64,000 nucleotides of DNA from Euphrasia confusa (taxonomy: Eukaryota > Streptophyta > Magnoliopsida > Lamiales > Orobanchaceae), in assembly GCA_954870475.1 (NCBI GenBank), contig CATPAB010000250.1, positions 496,001 through 560,000 on the forward strand, given 5' to 3'. The translations under genes were made by a program, and so were the position numbers. Below the pieces are notes generated by a model, which searched no databases, was not told the origin of the DNA, and saw only the letters and a program-made list of their open reading frames with translations. How positions within the stretch are numbered: position 1 is the stretch's first letter; each line of letters starts with the position of its first letter. Shown here one piece after another: positions 1 to 11,285 of this stretch.

Positions 1-782
1 TCGTTCCTTCTCACTATTACCGCGAGTTGTACATCAAACTGCAGAATCTACGACAGGGAACGAAGAGCGTAGATGAGTACTTTAAGGAGATGGAGGTGGC
101 AATGATTCGGGCCAACGTTGAAGAGGATCGGGAAGCTACCATGGCTCGGTTCTTGGCTGGACTTAATTGGGAGATTCGTAATGCCGTGGAGTTGCAACCG
201 TACGTCGAGTTAGAGGATATGGTTCACATGGCGATCAAAATTGAGAACCAGCATAAGAGGAGGGGTAGTTTGAGCAGTGCAAGGCCGAATCAATCTTCTT
301 GGAGATCATCCCAAGGTCCGAGTGGTTATGCACCTAAAGAGAACCAATGGAAGAGAGAGGTTCCACCTCGAGACGAGAAGAAGACCTTCGTTAAAGGTCG
401 TTCGGAGGGTGCAAGTTCAGCAACTCAGGTCAGGCCATCAAATCCTGATAGTCGCAACCGAGACAAGAAGTGTTTCAAGTGTCAGGGATTTGGGCACATT
501 ATGAGTGAGTGTCCTAACAGACGACTCATGATCTGTAGAGACGACGGAGAAGTCGTGACTGATGGTGAAGGCGAGGAGCCGACACCTACTGATGCTGTGG
601 ATTCCGAGGAGGAGGAGGAGATCCTAGCCATCGAGGGTAACCTGTTTGTAGCTAGGAGAGTCTTGAGTGCACATACACAGCCCGAGGAGAGGGAGCAGCG
701 GGAGAACCTTTTCCACACGAGATGCCATGTGAAGGATAAGGTGTGTAGTGTGATCATTGATAGTGGGAGTTGTACGAACGTG

Positions 783-1319
783 GTAAGTGCAACCATGGTG
801 CAGAGATTGGAGTTATCAGAGGTGAAGCATCCAAAGCCATACCGTCTGCAGTGGTTGAATGATTGCGGTATAATCAGGGTGACCAAGCAAGTGAAGGTAC
901 CTTTCCGCATTGGGAAGTACGAGGATGAAGTGCTGTGTGACGTCATCCCTATGCAAGCGAGTCACATATTGTTGGGACGACCGTGGCAGTTCGATAGGAG
1001 AGCCACACACGACGGCTTCACCAACAAGTATTCGTTTGAGTATAACGGTAAAAAGGTATCACTTGTCCCTCTCACTCCTAAGCAAGTTTACGAGGACCAA
1101 GTGCAACTGCAAATGGAGGCAGACAAGGCATCTACCAAAGAACAACAATTACAGACAAAGGAGAATGCCTTGCTTCATAGAGCCTACCTTGCAAGGGCTA
1201 GTGATGTGAAAGAAGCGGTGAATGAGAAGAGGGAGATGTTCGTGTTGTTGTGGAAGGGGAGCTTGGTTATTACTAACGATCTACCCCCTCTACCCCCTTC
1301 TATAGAGTTTGTTTTGCAG
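783..1319 (+). other. Candidate 537-nt in-frame intron across protease (copy 1)
   Basis: A GTG|GTAAGT donor-like site starts at 783, just after the protease DSG. TACTAAC (1270-1276), a long pyrimidine run and TTTTGCAG ending at 1319 look like a branch point and acceptor. The interval is 179 codons, begins and ends on codon boundaries and has no stop, so both spliced and unspliced RNA would stay in frame. D has the same interval (29148-29684). A has it at the same length (8366 down to 7830), with the weaker donor GTTAGT. This is inference from motifs only. Confidence 0.3.
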
Positions 1320-3921
1320 GAGTTCGATGATGTTTTCCCGGAGGATACACCACCTGGTCTACCACCCATCCGAGGGATAGAGCATCAGATCGACTTTGTG
1401 CCCGGAGCCGTGCTACCAAACCGCCCGGCTTACCGCACCAACCCGGAGGAAACAAAGGAGTTGGAGAAGCAGATTGGCGAGTTGTTGACCAAAGGGCACG
1501 TGAAGGAGAGTCTGAGTCCTTGTGCGGTACCTGTACTTCTCGTACCCAAGAAGGATGGATCGATGAGGATGTGTTGCGATTGCCGAGCTATCAATAACAT
1601 CACGGTAAAGTATCGACATCCTATACCTAGACTAGATGACATGCTTGATGAGTTATGTGGTTCCTGCTTGTTTTCAAAAATTGATTTACGTAGTGGGTAC
1701 CATCAAATTAGGATTAAAGAAGGAGATGAATGGAAAACTGCTTTCAAAACAAAACTTGGTTTATATGAGTGGCTAGTTATGCCTTTTGGGTTGACTAACG
1801 CACCTAGTACTTTTATGCGTTTAATGAATCATGTCTTGCGTGCGTTTATTGGAAAATTTGTTGTTGTGTACTTTGATGATATCTTGGTATATAGCAAAAA
1901 TCATGACGAGCATGTGTTCCATTTGAGACAAGTTTTGATTGCACTTAGGTAGGAGAAGTTGTATGCTAACCGTAAGAAGTGCGTCTTTAGCACGGATAGG
2001 GTCGTTTTCCTTGGTTTTGTTGTTAGTGCACAGGGTGTACAGGTTGATGAGGAAAACATACGAGCTATCCAAGAGTGGCCAACACCAAAGAACATTGGAG
2101 ATGTGCGGAGTTTCCATGGTCTGGCCAGCTTCTATCGACGGTTTGTGCCTAATTTCAGCAGCATGGCGGCACCTCTAACCGCCGTGATCAAGAAGAACGT
2201 GGAGTTCAAGTGGGGAAAGGCACAAGACGAAGCCTTTCAGAATTTGAAGGACAAGCTGACACACGCCCCGGTATTATCTCTTCCTAACTTTTCTAAATCT
2301 TTTGAGATTGAATGTGATGCTTCTGGAATTGGTATTGGTGCAGTGTTGATGCAAGAACGACGTCCGATAGCCTACTTCAGCGAGAAGCTCAATGGAGCTA
2401 CTTTGAACTATCCGACGTATGACAAGGAGTTGTATGCCCTGGTGAGAGCTCTTCAGACGTGGCAGCACTATCTATGGCCTCGGGAGTTCATCATTCACAC
2501 CGACCATGAGTCGTTGAAGCACCTCAAGGGGCAGAACAAGCTGAACAAGCGCCATGCTAGGTGGATGGAGTTTATCGAGACGTTTCCATACGTCATCAAG
2601 TACAAGCAAGGTAAGGAGAATGTGGTGGCTGATGCCCTTTCTCGGAGGTATGCTCTAATTTCGACTTTAGATGCTAAGTTACTTGGTTTTGAGCATATTA
2701 AAGGTCTGTATGCGCATGATGCTGATTTTGGTGAGATTTTTAAAGCATGTGAACAATCTGCTAGTGGAGATTATTTTAGGCATGATGACTTTCTGTTTAG
2801 GAAAAATAAACTGTGTGTGCCTAAATGTTCTTTACGTGATTTATTGTTGCTTGAATCTCATGGTGGGGGATTAATGGGACACTTTGGAATTGCTAAGACT
2901 TTATCTGTGTTGCATGAGCATTTCTTTTGGCCTCATATGAAACGTGATGTTGAGAGAATATGTGGTCGTTGTCTTACATGTAAACAAGCTAAGTCTAGAG
3001 TTAGTGCCCATGGTTTGTATACGCCTTTGCCTATTCCTGCATCACCTTGGATTGATATTTCTATGGATTTTGTGATGGGATTACCTAGGACTAAGCGAGG
3101 TAGTGATTCTATCTTTGTGGTAGTTGATCGTTTCTCTAAGATGGCTCATTTTATTCCATGTCATAAAACTGATGATGCATCACATGTGGCTGGATTATTC
3201 TTTAGGGAGATTGTTAGACTACATGGCATGCCTAGGACTATTGTGTCTGACAGGGATTCTAAGTTTCTTAGTTATTTTTGGAAGACATTGTGGTGTAAGC
3301 TAGGTACGAAAATGCTATTCTCTACTACTTGTCATCCCCAGACTGATGGTCAAACTGAGGTAGTAAATAGGACTTTATCTACTTTACTACGTGCTATTAT
3401 TAAAAAGAACATTAAGTCTTGGGAAGAGTGTTTGCCTCATGTTGAGTTTGCTTATAATAGATGTGTTCATTCTGCTACTAAGTTTTCGCCATTTGAAATT
3501 GTGTATGGTTTTAACCCTTTGACGCCTTTAGATTTATCGCCTTTACCTGTACATGAGCATACTGACCTTGATGGCCAGAAAAGGGCTGATTTTGTGAAAC
3601 AGATACACGAGACGGCAAGGATGAACATAGAGAGGCGGACCAAGCAATATGCTGAGCAAGCGAACAAGGGACGTCGCAAAGTAGTGTTTGAGCCTGGTGA
3701 TTGGGTGTGGTTGCATATGCGCAAGGAGAGGTTTCCTTTGCAGCGCCGGTCGAAGTTACTTCCTCGTGGCGATGGACCATTCCAAGTGCTGGAGCGTATA
3801 AACGACAATGCCTACAAACTGGACCTCCCAGGTGAGTACAATGTTAGTGCTACTTTCAATGTTACTGACTTGAGTTTGTTCGATGCAGGTGACGACTTGG
3901 ATTTGAGGACAAATCCTTTTC

Positions 3922-3934
3922 AAGAGGAGGGGAA
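3922..3934 (+). promoter_or_regulatory. Polypurine tract of copy 1
   Basis: AAGAGGAGGGGAA lies directly before the TGATGCAG start of the 3' LTR, the expected position for the plus-strand primer of reverse transcription. The identical 13-mer precedes the 3' LTRs of A, B, C and D. The tract is inside the reading frame and encodes part of the conserved RTNP(F/L)QEEGND stretch. Confidence 0.9.
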
Positions 3935-4300
3935 TGATGCAGCCCCAGAGTCGTCCATGATACAGGACCCGGTGCATGTTCCAGCTGGACCAGTGACGCG
4001 CTCGAGAGCTAAGAAGTTCAAGGCAAGCTTGTTGGCATTGATCGAGGAAGTATGGGCGCAAGAGCTATTGAAGAAACCCATCGGTGATGTGGAGAAGCCA
4101 AGCCTTATCAACCTGATTACGTACGAGGAGGCCGAACCAACGGAAAGTGATGAGTTTCAAGCTGGACCCATGAAGACGAAGCTGGAACGGAGGTCAGACG
4201 AGTGCCGAGGACGCGCCGCAAAGTTCGGCTCAGAAATTGGCTTGGTGTCGGCCGACACCAAGGCCTGTCGGCCGACACCTTCACAAAAGGGGTTGGCTGG
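3935..4300 (+). repeat. 3' LTR of copy 1, left part
   Basis: Starts TGATGCAGCCCC right after the polypurine tract and aligns with the D LTRs. It encodes the C-terminal tail of the polyprotein (GPVTRSRAKKFKASL motif), then carries two TGTCGGCCGACA palindromes about 20 bp apart. Interrupted at 4300 by copy A. Confidence 0.9.
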
Positions 4301-5213
4301 TGATACGTACCTCGTTGGAAAGATAGATGAATTGATACGAAGAACACGGAATTCGGGTTTCGGATACCTGGGTAGATGAAGATCCCAAACTTCTGAACCT
4401 AATTCGTTGAATTGATTAGATTGAAGAACCTAACCCCCAAAACGGAATTGACGCAGCTACTTGGAATTGATGAAGACACACGAACGAAGTATGTATGCTT
4501 CGTTGATTCGTCGGGTTGATCTCTTTTGGCACAATCGAAAAGAGAACGAAAAGAGTAGAGAGAATAATCTCGCAAAATAATTAATTATCATAAAAGTTGT
4601 GTTTTAAAATAAAGTCTCACAAAGCCTTTATATAGGCAAACCTAAAAAGTGAAGGAAAAGGAGTATCTTGGACAAAAAGTCACGCCAAAAAAGGAAAAGG
4701 AATAAAAATTCCGCACACAAAAAGGTCCGGCCGCGAAATTGGGAATTCTGCCTATCCCGCATATCATCCCGAGGTTAGTGCAAAGGGTCTGGGTTGATCC
4801 TCGGGTTGATCCTCGGGTTCCCCAGAATTTGGATTGCTGCCTATCCCGCATATCATCCCGAGGTTAGTGCAAAGGGCCTGGGTTGATCCTCGGGTTGATC
4901 CTCGGTTTCCCCAGAATTTTGGCCACCTTCTCGGTGCGTTCCCGGCACTCTCTCGACTCTCTTTCCGGTGCCTTTCTTCATCGTTCCGGCCTGATTAACG
5001 TCTTCTTCGGAACCGTCTCCTCCGCATGTAATGAGATTAACAACGCTCGGACTATCCATCTCACCAATAGGCTTCTTCAATAGCTCTTGAGTCCACACCT
5101 CTTGAATCATCACCATCAAGCTCTCTTTGAACTTCTTAGCCCTTAATCGCGTAATTGGTCCAACTGGAACATGCACCGGATCTTGTATCATTGATGACTC
5201 CTGGGTTGCATCA
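4301..5213 (-). repeat. 3' LTR of copy A (913 bp)
   Basis: Matches 10368-11280 at a constant offset of 6067. In element orientation it begins right after the polypurine tract (5214-5226), encodes the last ~120 residues of the polyprotein (frame ends at 4853), holds the repeated U3 block, then a TATATAAA box near 4627-4634, and ends ACGTATCA at 4301. Confidence 0.95.
4748..4920 (-). repeat. 89-bp tandem duplication in the U3 of copy A LTR
   Basis: The block starting CTGCCTATCCCGC at 4748 recurs at 4837. Inside each copy a 14-bp unit containing GGTTGATCCTCG is itself doubled. The same structure is in the other LTR at about 10815-10987. It sits where other families here carry palindromic arrays, so it may be a U3 enhancer array. 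The distal part overlaps the end of the reading frame. Confidence 0.85.
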
Positions 5214-8200
5214 TTCCCCTCCTCTTGAAGAGGATTTGTCCTCAAATCCAAGTCGTCACCTACATCAAACAAACTTAAGTCAGAAACATTGAAAGTAGCA
5301 CTAACATTATACTCACCTGGGAGGTCCAGTTTGTAAGCATTATCGTTGATACGCTCCAAGACTTGAAATGGTCCATCGCCACGAGGAAGTAACTTCGATC
5401 GGCGCTGCAATGGAAACCTCTCCTTGCGCATATGCAACCACACCCAATCACCAGGTTCAAACACTACTTTGCGACGTCCCTTGTTCGCTTGCTCGGCATA
5501 TTGCTTGGTTCGCCTCTCTATGTTCATCCTCGCCGTCTCGTGTATCTGTTTCACAAAATCAGCCCTTTTCTGGCCATCAAGATCAGTATGCTCATGCACA
5601 GGTAAAGGAGATAAATCTAAAGGAGTCAAAGGATTAAATCCATACACAATCTCAAATGGAGAAAATTTAGTAGCAGAATGAACACAACGATTATATGCAA
5701 ACTCAACATGAGGCAAACACTCCTCCCAAGACTTAATGTTTTTCTTTATAATAGCACGTAGTAAAGTAGACAAAGTCCTATTTACTACCTCAGTTTGACC
5801 ATCAGTCTGGGGATGACAAGTAGTGGAAAATAATAACTTCGTACCTAGCTTACACCACAATGTCTTCCAGAAATAACTCAGAAACTTAGAATCCCTGTCA
5901 GACACAATAGTCCTAGGCATGCCATGTAGTCTAACAATCTCTCTAAAGAATAAACCAGCCACATGAGATGCATCATCAGTTTTATGACATGGAATAAAAT
6001 GTGCCATCTTAGAGAAACGATCAACTACCACAAAAATAGAATCACTACCTCGCTTAGTCCTAGGTAAACCCATCACAAAATCCATAGAAAGATCAATCCA
6101 AGGTGATGCAGGAATAGGCAAAGGTGTATACAATCCATGGGAACTAACTCTAGACTTAGCCTGTTTACAAGTAATACATCGACCACAAATTCTTTCAACA
6201 TCACGTTTCATATGAGGCCAAAAGAAATGCTCATGCAGAACAGATATAGTCTTAGCAATACCGAAATGTCCCATTAAACCCCCACCATGAGATTCAAGCA
6301 ATAGTAATTCACGTAGAGAACATTTAGGCACACACAGTTTATTTTTCCTAAAGAGAAAATCATCATGCCTAAAGTAATCCCCACTAGCAGTATGTTCACA
6401 TGCTTTATAAACCTCACCAAAATCATCATCATGCTCATACAGACCTTTAATATGCTCAAAACCAAGTAATTTAGCATCTAAAGTCGAAATTAGAGCATAC
6501 CTCCGAGAAAGTGCATCAGCCACCACATTCTCCTTACCTTGCTTGTATTTGATGACGTATGGAAACGTCTCAATGAACTCCATCCATCTCGCATGGCGCT
6601 TGTTCAGCTTTGTCTGCCCCTTGAGGTGCTTCAACGACTCATGGTCGGTGTGAATGATGAACTCTCGAGGCCAGAGATAGTGTTGCCACGTCTGAAGAGC
6701 TCTCACCAGGGCATACAACTCCTTGTCATACGTCGGATAGTTCAACGTAGCTCCGTTTAGCTTCTCGCTGAAGTAGGCAATCGGACGACGTTCTTGCATC
6801 AACACTGCACCAATACCAATTCCAGAAGCATCACATTCAATCTCAAAAGATTTAGAAAAGTTAGGAAGAGATAATACCGGGGCGTGTGTCAGCTTGTCCT
6901 TCAAATTCTGAAAGGCTTCTTCCTGTGCCTTTCCCCACTTGAACTCCACGTTCTTCTTGATCACGGCGGTTAAAGGTGCTGCCATGCTGCTGAAGTTAGG
7001 CACAAACCGTCGATAGAAGCTGTGCCAAACCATGGAAGCTCCGTACATCTCCAATGCTCTTTGGCGTTGGCCACTCTTGGATAGCTCGTATCTTTTCCTC
7101 GTCAACCTGTACACCCTGTGCACTAACAACAAAACCAAGGAAAACGACTCTATCCGTGCTAAAGACGCACTTCTTACGGTTAGCATATAATTTCTCCTGC
7201 CTAAGTGCAATCAAAACCATCCTCAAATGAACCACATGCTCATCATGATTTTTGCTATATACTAAGATATCATCAAAGTACACAACAACAAATTTTCCAA
7301 TAAAAGCACGCAAAACATGATTCATCAGGCGCATAAAAGTACTAGGTGCATTAGTCAAACCAAAAGGCATAACCAACCACTCATATAATCCAAGTTTTGT
7401 TTTGAAAGCAGTTTTCCATTCATCTCCTTCTTTAATCCTAATTTGATGATATCCACTACGTAAATCAATTTTTGAAAACACGCAGGATCCACATAACTCA
7501 TCAAGCATATCATCAAGTCTAGGTATGGGATGTCGATACTTTACCGTGATGTTATTAATAGCTCGGCAATCGCAACACATCCGCATCGTGCCATCCTTTT
7601 TGGGTACTAGAAGGACTGGTACCGCACAAGGACTCAGACTCTCCTTCACGTGCCCTTTGGTCAACAACTCGCCAATCTGCTTCTCCAACTCCTTTGTTTC
7701 CTCTGGGTTGGTACGGTAAGCCGGGCGGTTTGGTAGCACAGCTCCGGGCACAAAGTCGATCTGATGCTCTATCCCTCGGATGGGTGGTAGACCAGGTGGT
7801 GTATCCTCCGGGAAAACATCATCGAACTCCTGCAAAACAGATTGAATAGAAGGGGGTAGAGGGGGTAGATCGTTAGTAATAACCAAGCTCCCCTTCCACA
7901 ACAACACGAACATCTGCCTCTTCTCATTCACTGCTTCTTTGACATCACTAGCCCGAGCAAGATAGGCTCTATGAATCAAGGCATTCTCCTTCGTGGGTAA
8001 GGGCTGCTCTTTGGAAGTCGCCCTTGCTGCCTCTTTTTGCATTTGTACTTGATCCTCATAAACTTGTTTAGGAGTAAGAGGAACAAGTGATACCTTCTTA
8101 TTGTTATACTCAAACGAGTACTTGTTGGTGAAGCCGTCGTGTATGGCTCTCCTATCGAACTGCCACGGTCGTCCCAACAAGATGTGACTCGCTTGCATCG

Positions 8201-9692
8201 GAATGACGTCACACAACACCTCATCCTCATACTTCCCAATGCGGAAAGGTACCTTCACTTGCTTGGTCACCTTGATGACACCGCACTCATTTAACCACTG
8301 CAGACGATATGGTTTGGGATGTTTCACCACAGTCAATCCCAAACGCTGAACCATGGTAGCACTAACCACATTCGTGCAGCTCCCTCCGTCAATGATGACA
8401 CTACACACCTTGTCCTGCACATGACATCTTGTGTGGAAAAGGTTTTCTCGCTGCTCCCTCTCAACGGGCTGTGTCTGGGCACTCAATACTCTCCTAGCTA
8501 CAAACAGTTGGCCTTCGGTTGGTAAAATGTCCTCCTCATCCTCGGAATCCACTGTAGCTGTAGGTGCCGGTTCCTCGCCTTCATCATCAGTCACGACCTC
8601 TCCGTCGTCTCTACAGATCATGAGTCGTCTGTTAGGACACTCACTCATAATGTGCCCAAATCCCTGACACTTGAAACACTTCTTGTCTCGGTTGCGACTA
8701 TCAGGATTTGATGGCCTGACCTGAGTTGCTGAACTTGCACCCTCCGAACGACCCTTAAAGAAGGTCTTCTTCTCGTCTCGAGGTGGAACCTCTCTCTTCC
8801 ATTGGTTCTCTTTAGGTGTAGAACCACTCGGACCTTGGGATGATCTCCAAGAAGACTGATTCGGCTTTGCACTGCAAAAACTACCCCTCCTCTTATGCTG
8901 GTTCTCAATCTTGATCGCCATGTGAACCATATCCTCTAACTCGACGTATGGTTGCAACTCCACGGCATTACGAATCTCCCAATTCAGACCAGCCAAGAAC
9001 CGAGCCATGGTAGCTTCCCGATCCTCCTCAACGTTGGCCCGAATCATTGCCACCTCCATCTCCTTAAAGTACTCATCTACGCTCTTCGTTCCTTGTCGTA
9101 GATTCTGTAGCTTCATGTACAACTCCCGGTAGTAGTGGGAAGGTACAAATCTCTTACGCATCACAGACTTCATCGCGGTCCAAGTTTCAATAGGCTGCTC
9201 ATAGTTCCTCCTCCTACTGGCAACCAGCTGATCCCACCAAACCAAGGCATAGTCAGAAAATTCGATTGCCGCCAATTTCACCTTCTTGAGCTCTGAATAA
9301 TTGTGGCAGTCAAACATCATATCGACCTTTCTCTCCCATTCAATGTACAACTCTGGATCGTTCTTCCCCATGAATGTAGGAACAGTCATCTTGATGGTGC
9401 TCAAATTATTATCCATTTCGTCAGCCTCATCGTCTTCGGGGTTGGCATCCCTGTGTCGCCCATGCTGACGATTCTGGTCATTTCGACCGACGTTACGCCA
9501 TGCTACTCTCCGATTCTCTGGATTCTCTCGACGAGATTTTTCCTCCAGTGCAAGTAGTCGGTCATGTACCACATTCATCTCAGTGTGTAAGAGCCTCTCC
9601 ATTCGCCCATAAACCTCATCTAACATGGACTGGAATTGGGCGTTGTTATTAGATCCCTCAGCTGTCCCCTTATTTTTCGTGTCTTCAGACAT
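4853..9692 (-). pseudogene. gag-pol: gag-pol polyprotein of copy A, frameshifted between RT and RNase H
   Basis: The first frame runs from ATG at 9692 (just after a TGTGCAG acceptor-like site) to 6996, 898 residues. It covers a gag N-terminus with a coiled-coil-like ERLLHTEM region, capsid, zinc knuckle (8637-8678), acidic linker, protease (DGG at 8382-8390 in place of the DSG of the sister copies) and RT with YFDD (7269-7280). The second frame is open from 7210 to 4853 and holds RNase H, integrase (HHCC, D,D-35-E), the GPF module and the LTR-encoded tail. The break is one extra base near 7022 relative to copy 1 and D, which read through here. A single extra base at a different place from the lesions of the other copies argues for random decay, not a programmed shift. 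The stop lies inside the 3' LTR, as in the whole family here. Confidence 0.9.
5214..5226 (-). promoter_or_regulatory. Polypurine tract of copy A
   Basis: On the minus strand this reads AAGAGGAGGGGAA directly before the TGATGCA start of the 3' LTR. The preceding bases make the near-palindrome CCTCTTCAAGAGG, so the primer tract could sit beside a short hairpin. Confidence 0.88.
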
Positions 9693-9695
9693 ACC

Positions 9696-10083
9696 TGCAC
9701 AGAAAACGTTAGTAATAAAAGCAATAAAATAAAAAGGACCTCACCACCTCACAAACGCTCGTGTATCACACTCAAGATGGGATTCACTCAGCACTCGTGT
9801 TTCACTCAGGTATGGCTTTTTTCACTCTAATGTTCTCACACACTCTGCCTTTTACCACTCGTATCCTCTCTCCAATTAACGAACTCCTCGATCTACCAGA
9901 CGAGAGCAGAACCGACAAAATCCACAAAAACACACAATACGACGTAGAAAGGACAAAAAGAATTCGGAAAATTTCGGAACGAAAAAATACGATAGCACCA
10001 AATTGGCTCAAAACGATGCCGGAAAACTCAAAAATCACTCACAAAAATATGGTCGAAGAATTTTTTTTTTTTTTTCGCCAAAA

Positions 10084-10121
<38 letters not shown>

Positions 10122-10324
10122 TGCTGAGTATTCGACTCACTACCAGGAACGAGACTCTCAAAAAAAATTTCGCGAAAAACGGAGTGGAAATAATTTTTAT
10201 AGAATTTTTTTTTTTTTTTTTTGTGCTTACGGATGAAAGAGATCCGATTCAGCAAGAAGAAAAGAAATACGGAAAGAAAAGAAGAATCGAGGTCACGTAA
10301 TCAGAAATTAGAAACCCTAGCCTG
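9696..10324 (-). other. Untranslated leader of copy A with homopolymer tracts
   Basis: No gene is seen here. Between the PBS and the gag ATG the element strand carries long A runs (T runs at about 10063-10075, 10089-10119 and 10206-10222 on the plus strand). Near the gag start is TACTAAC (9708-9714 complement) followed by TTTTCTGTGCAG, a good plant 3' splice site. Element D shows the same arrangement. It probably holds packaging signals; a leader intron is possible. Confidence 0.6.
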
Positions 10325-10365
10325 GGCTCTGATACCAAATGATACGAACCCTAGCTCTGATACCA
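10325..10365 (-). promoter_or_regulatory. Duplicated primer-binding site of copy A (tRNA-iMet type)
   Basis: Two copies of TGGTATCAGAGC (complement of 10354-10365 and 10326-10337) lie 28 bp apart. The first sits two bases from the LTR end, the usual PBS position. The second follows another GTTCGTATCA, a copy of an LTR terminus that matches element C rather than A's own GTACGTATCA. Element C carries a 28-bp duplication of the same form. Confidence 0.85.
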
Positions 10366-10367
10366 GA

Positions 10368-11280
10368 TGATACGTACCTCGTTGGAAAGATAGATGAATT
10401 GATACGAAGAACACGGAATTCGGGTTTCGGATACCTGGGTAGATGAAGATCCCAAACTTCTGAACCTAATTCGTTGAATTGATTAGATTGAAGAACCTAA
10501 CCCCCAAAACGGAATTGACGCAGCTACTTGGAATTGATGAAGACACACGAACGAAGTATGTATGCTTCGTTGATTCGTCGGGTTGATCTCTTTTGGCACA
10601 ATCGAAAAGAGAACGAAAAGAGTAGAGAGAATAATCTCGCAAAATAATTAATTATCATAAAAGTTGTGTTTTAAAATAAAGTCTCACAAAGCCTTTATAT
10701 AGGCAAACCTAAAAAGTGAAGGAAAAGGAGTATCTTGGACAAAAAGTCACGCCAAAAAAGGAAAAGGAATAAAAATTCCGCACACAAAAAGGTCCGGCCG
10801 CGAAATTGGGAATTCTGCCTATCCCGCATATCATCCCGAGGTTAGTGCAAAGGGTCTGGGTTGATCCTCGGGTTGATCCTCGGGTTCCCCAGAATTTGGA
10901 TTGCTGCCTATCCCGCATATCATCCCGAGGTTAGTGCAAAGGGCCTGGGTTGATCCTCGGGTTGATCCTCGGTTTCCCCAGAATTTTGGCCACCTTCTCG
11001 GTGCGTTCCCGGCACTCTCTCGACTCTCTTTCCGGTGCCTTTCTTCATCGTTCCGGCCTGATTAACGTCTTCTTCGGAACCGTCTCCTCCGCATGTAATG
11101 AGATTAACAACGCTCGGACTATCCATCTCACCAATAGGCTTCTTCAATAGCTCTTGAGTCCACACCTCTTGAATCATCACCATCAAGCTCTCTTTGAACT
11201 TCTTAGCCCTTGATCGCGTAATTGGTCCAACTGGAACATGCACCGGATCTTGTATCATTGATGACTCCTGGGTTGCATCA
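10368..11280 (-). repeat. 5' LTR of copy A (913 bp)
   Basis: Pairs with 4301-5213. Its outer end (11280) abuts the target duplication GCTGG (11281-11285). U3 lies on the right, R-U5 on the left, ending GAGGTACGTATCA, where GAG|GTACGT could act as a splice donor. Confidence 0.95.
10694..10701 (-). promoter_or_regulatory. TATA box in the 5' LTR of copy A
   Basis: TATATAAA on the minus strand inside GCCTATATAAAGGC, an arrangement found in nearly every LTR here. It is the likely core promoter of the genomic RNA. Confidence 0.7.
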
Positions 11281-11285
11281 GCTGG

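Larger units (their letters stand above)
3..4300 (+). pseudogene. gag-pol: gag-pol polyprotein of copy 1, partial, with a premature stop
   Basis: The frame is open from base 3 to a TAG at 1950-1952, then open again in the same frame to the copy A insertion. Seen in order: end of capsid; basic linker; zinc knuckle CX2CX4HX4C (471-512); acidic stretch; protease with DSG (759-767); RT with YFDD (1869-1880); RNase H with IECDASG and HTDHESLKHL; integrase HHCC zinc region; catalytic D, D and E codons at 3066, 3249 and 3357 (spacing fits D,D-35-E); a GPF-type module near 3769; then a tail encoded by the LTR. The sister copies read CAG where this copy has TAG, a C-to-T change in a CHG context, typical of methylated plant DNA. 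The RT/RNase H border therefore carries a nonsense codon and the element is dead. Function in the intact family: capsid formation, polyprotein cleavage, reverse transcription and integration. Confidence 0.9.
4301..11280 (-). mobile_element. CRM-like Ty3/gypsy element, copy A, complete, nested in the LTR of copy 1
   Basis: A 6,980-bp element on the minus strand with two 913-bp LTRs (4301-5213 and 10368-11280) flanked by the 5-bp target duplication GCTGG. LTR ends are TGATGCAACCC and ACGTATCA. I noticed one difference between the LTRs (A at 5145 against G at 11212), so the insertion is very young. The internal region has PBS, leader, gag-pol and polypurine tract. Its U3 differs from D: it lacks the TGTCGGCCGACA palindromes and carries an 89-bp tandem duplication. 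Confidence 0.95.

Noticed and set aside
4310..4325. CENP-B-box-like CTCGTTGGAAAGATAG at the LTR end of A
   Set aside because: It shares CGTTGGAA with the CENP-B box but lacks the essential CGGG part, and the satellite itself has no such site.
6996..7210. Programmed frameshift between RT and RNase H in copy A
   Set aside because: Copy 1 and D read through the same place in one frame; A differs by one extra base, so it is a mutation.
8382..8390. Protease DGG instead of DSG in copy A as an inactivating change
   Set aside because: I recall that both forms occur in plant chromoviruses, so a loss of activity cannot be claimed.
10063..10222. Long T runs as poly(A) tails of retroposed transcripts
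   Set aside because: They are internal to the leader of a complete LTR element and have counterparts in D, B and C.
10308..10322. Telomere-like AAACCCTAG and GGGTTAGGGTT in leaders and LTRs
   Set aside because: Only single short motifs, no tandem TTTAGGG array.
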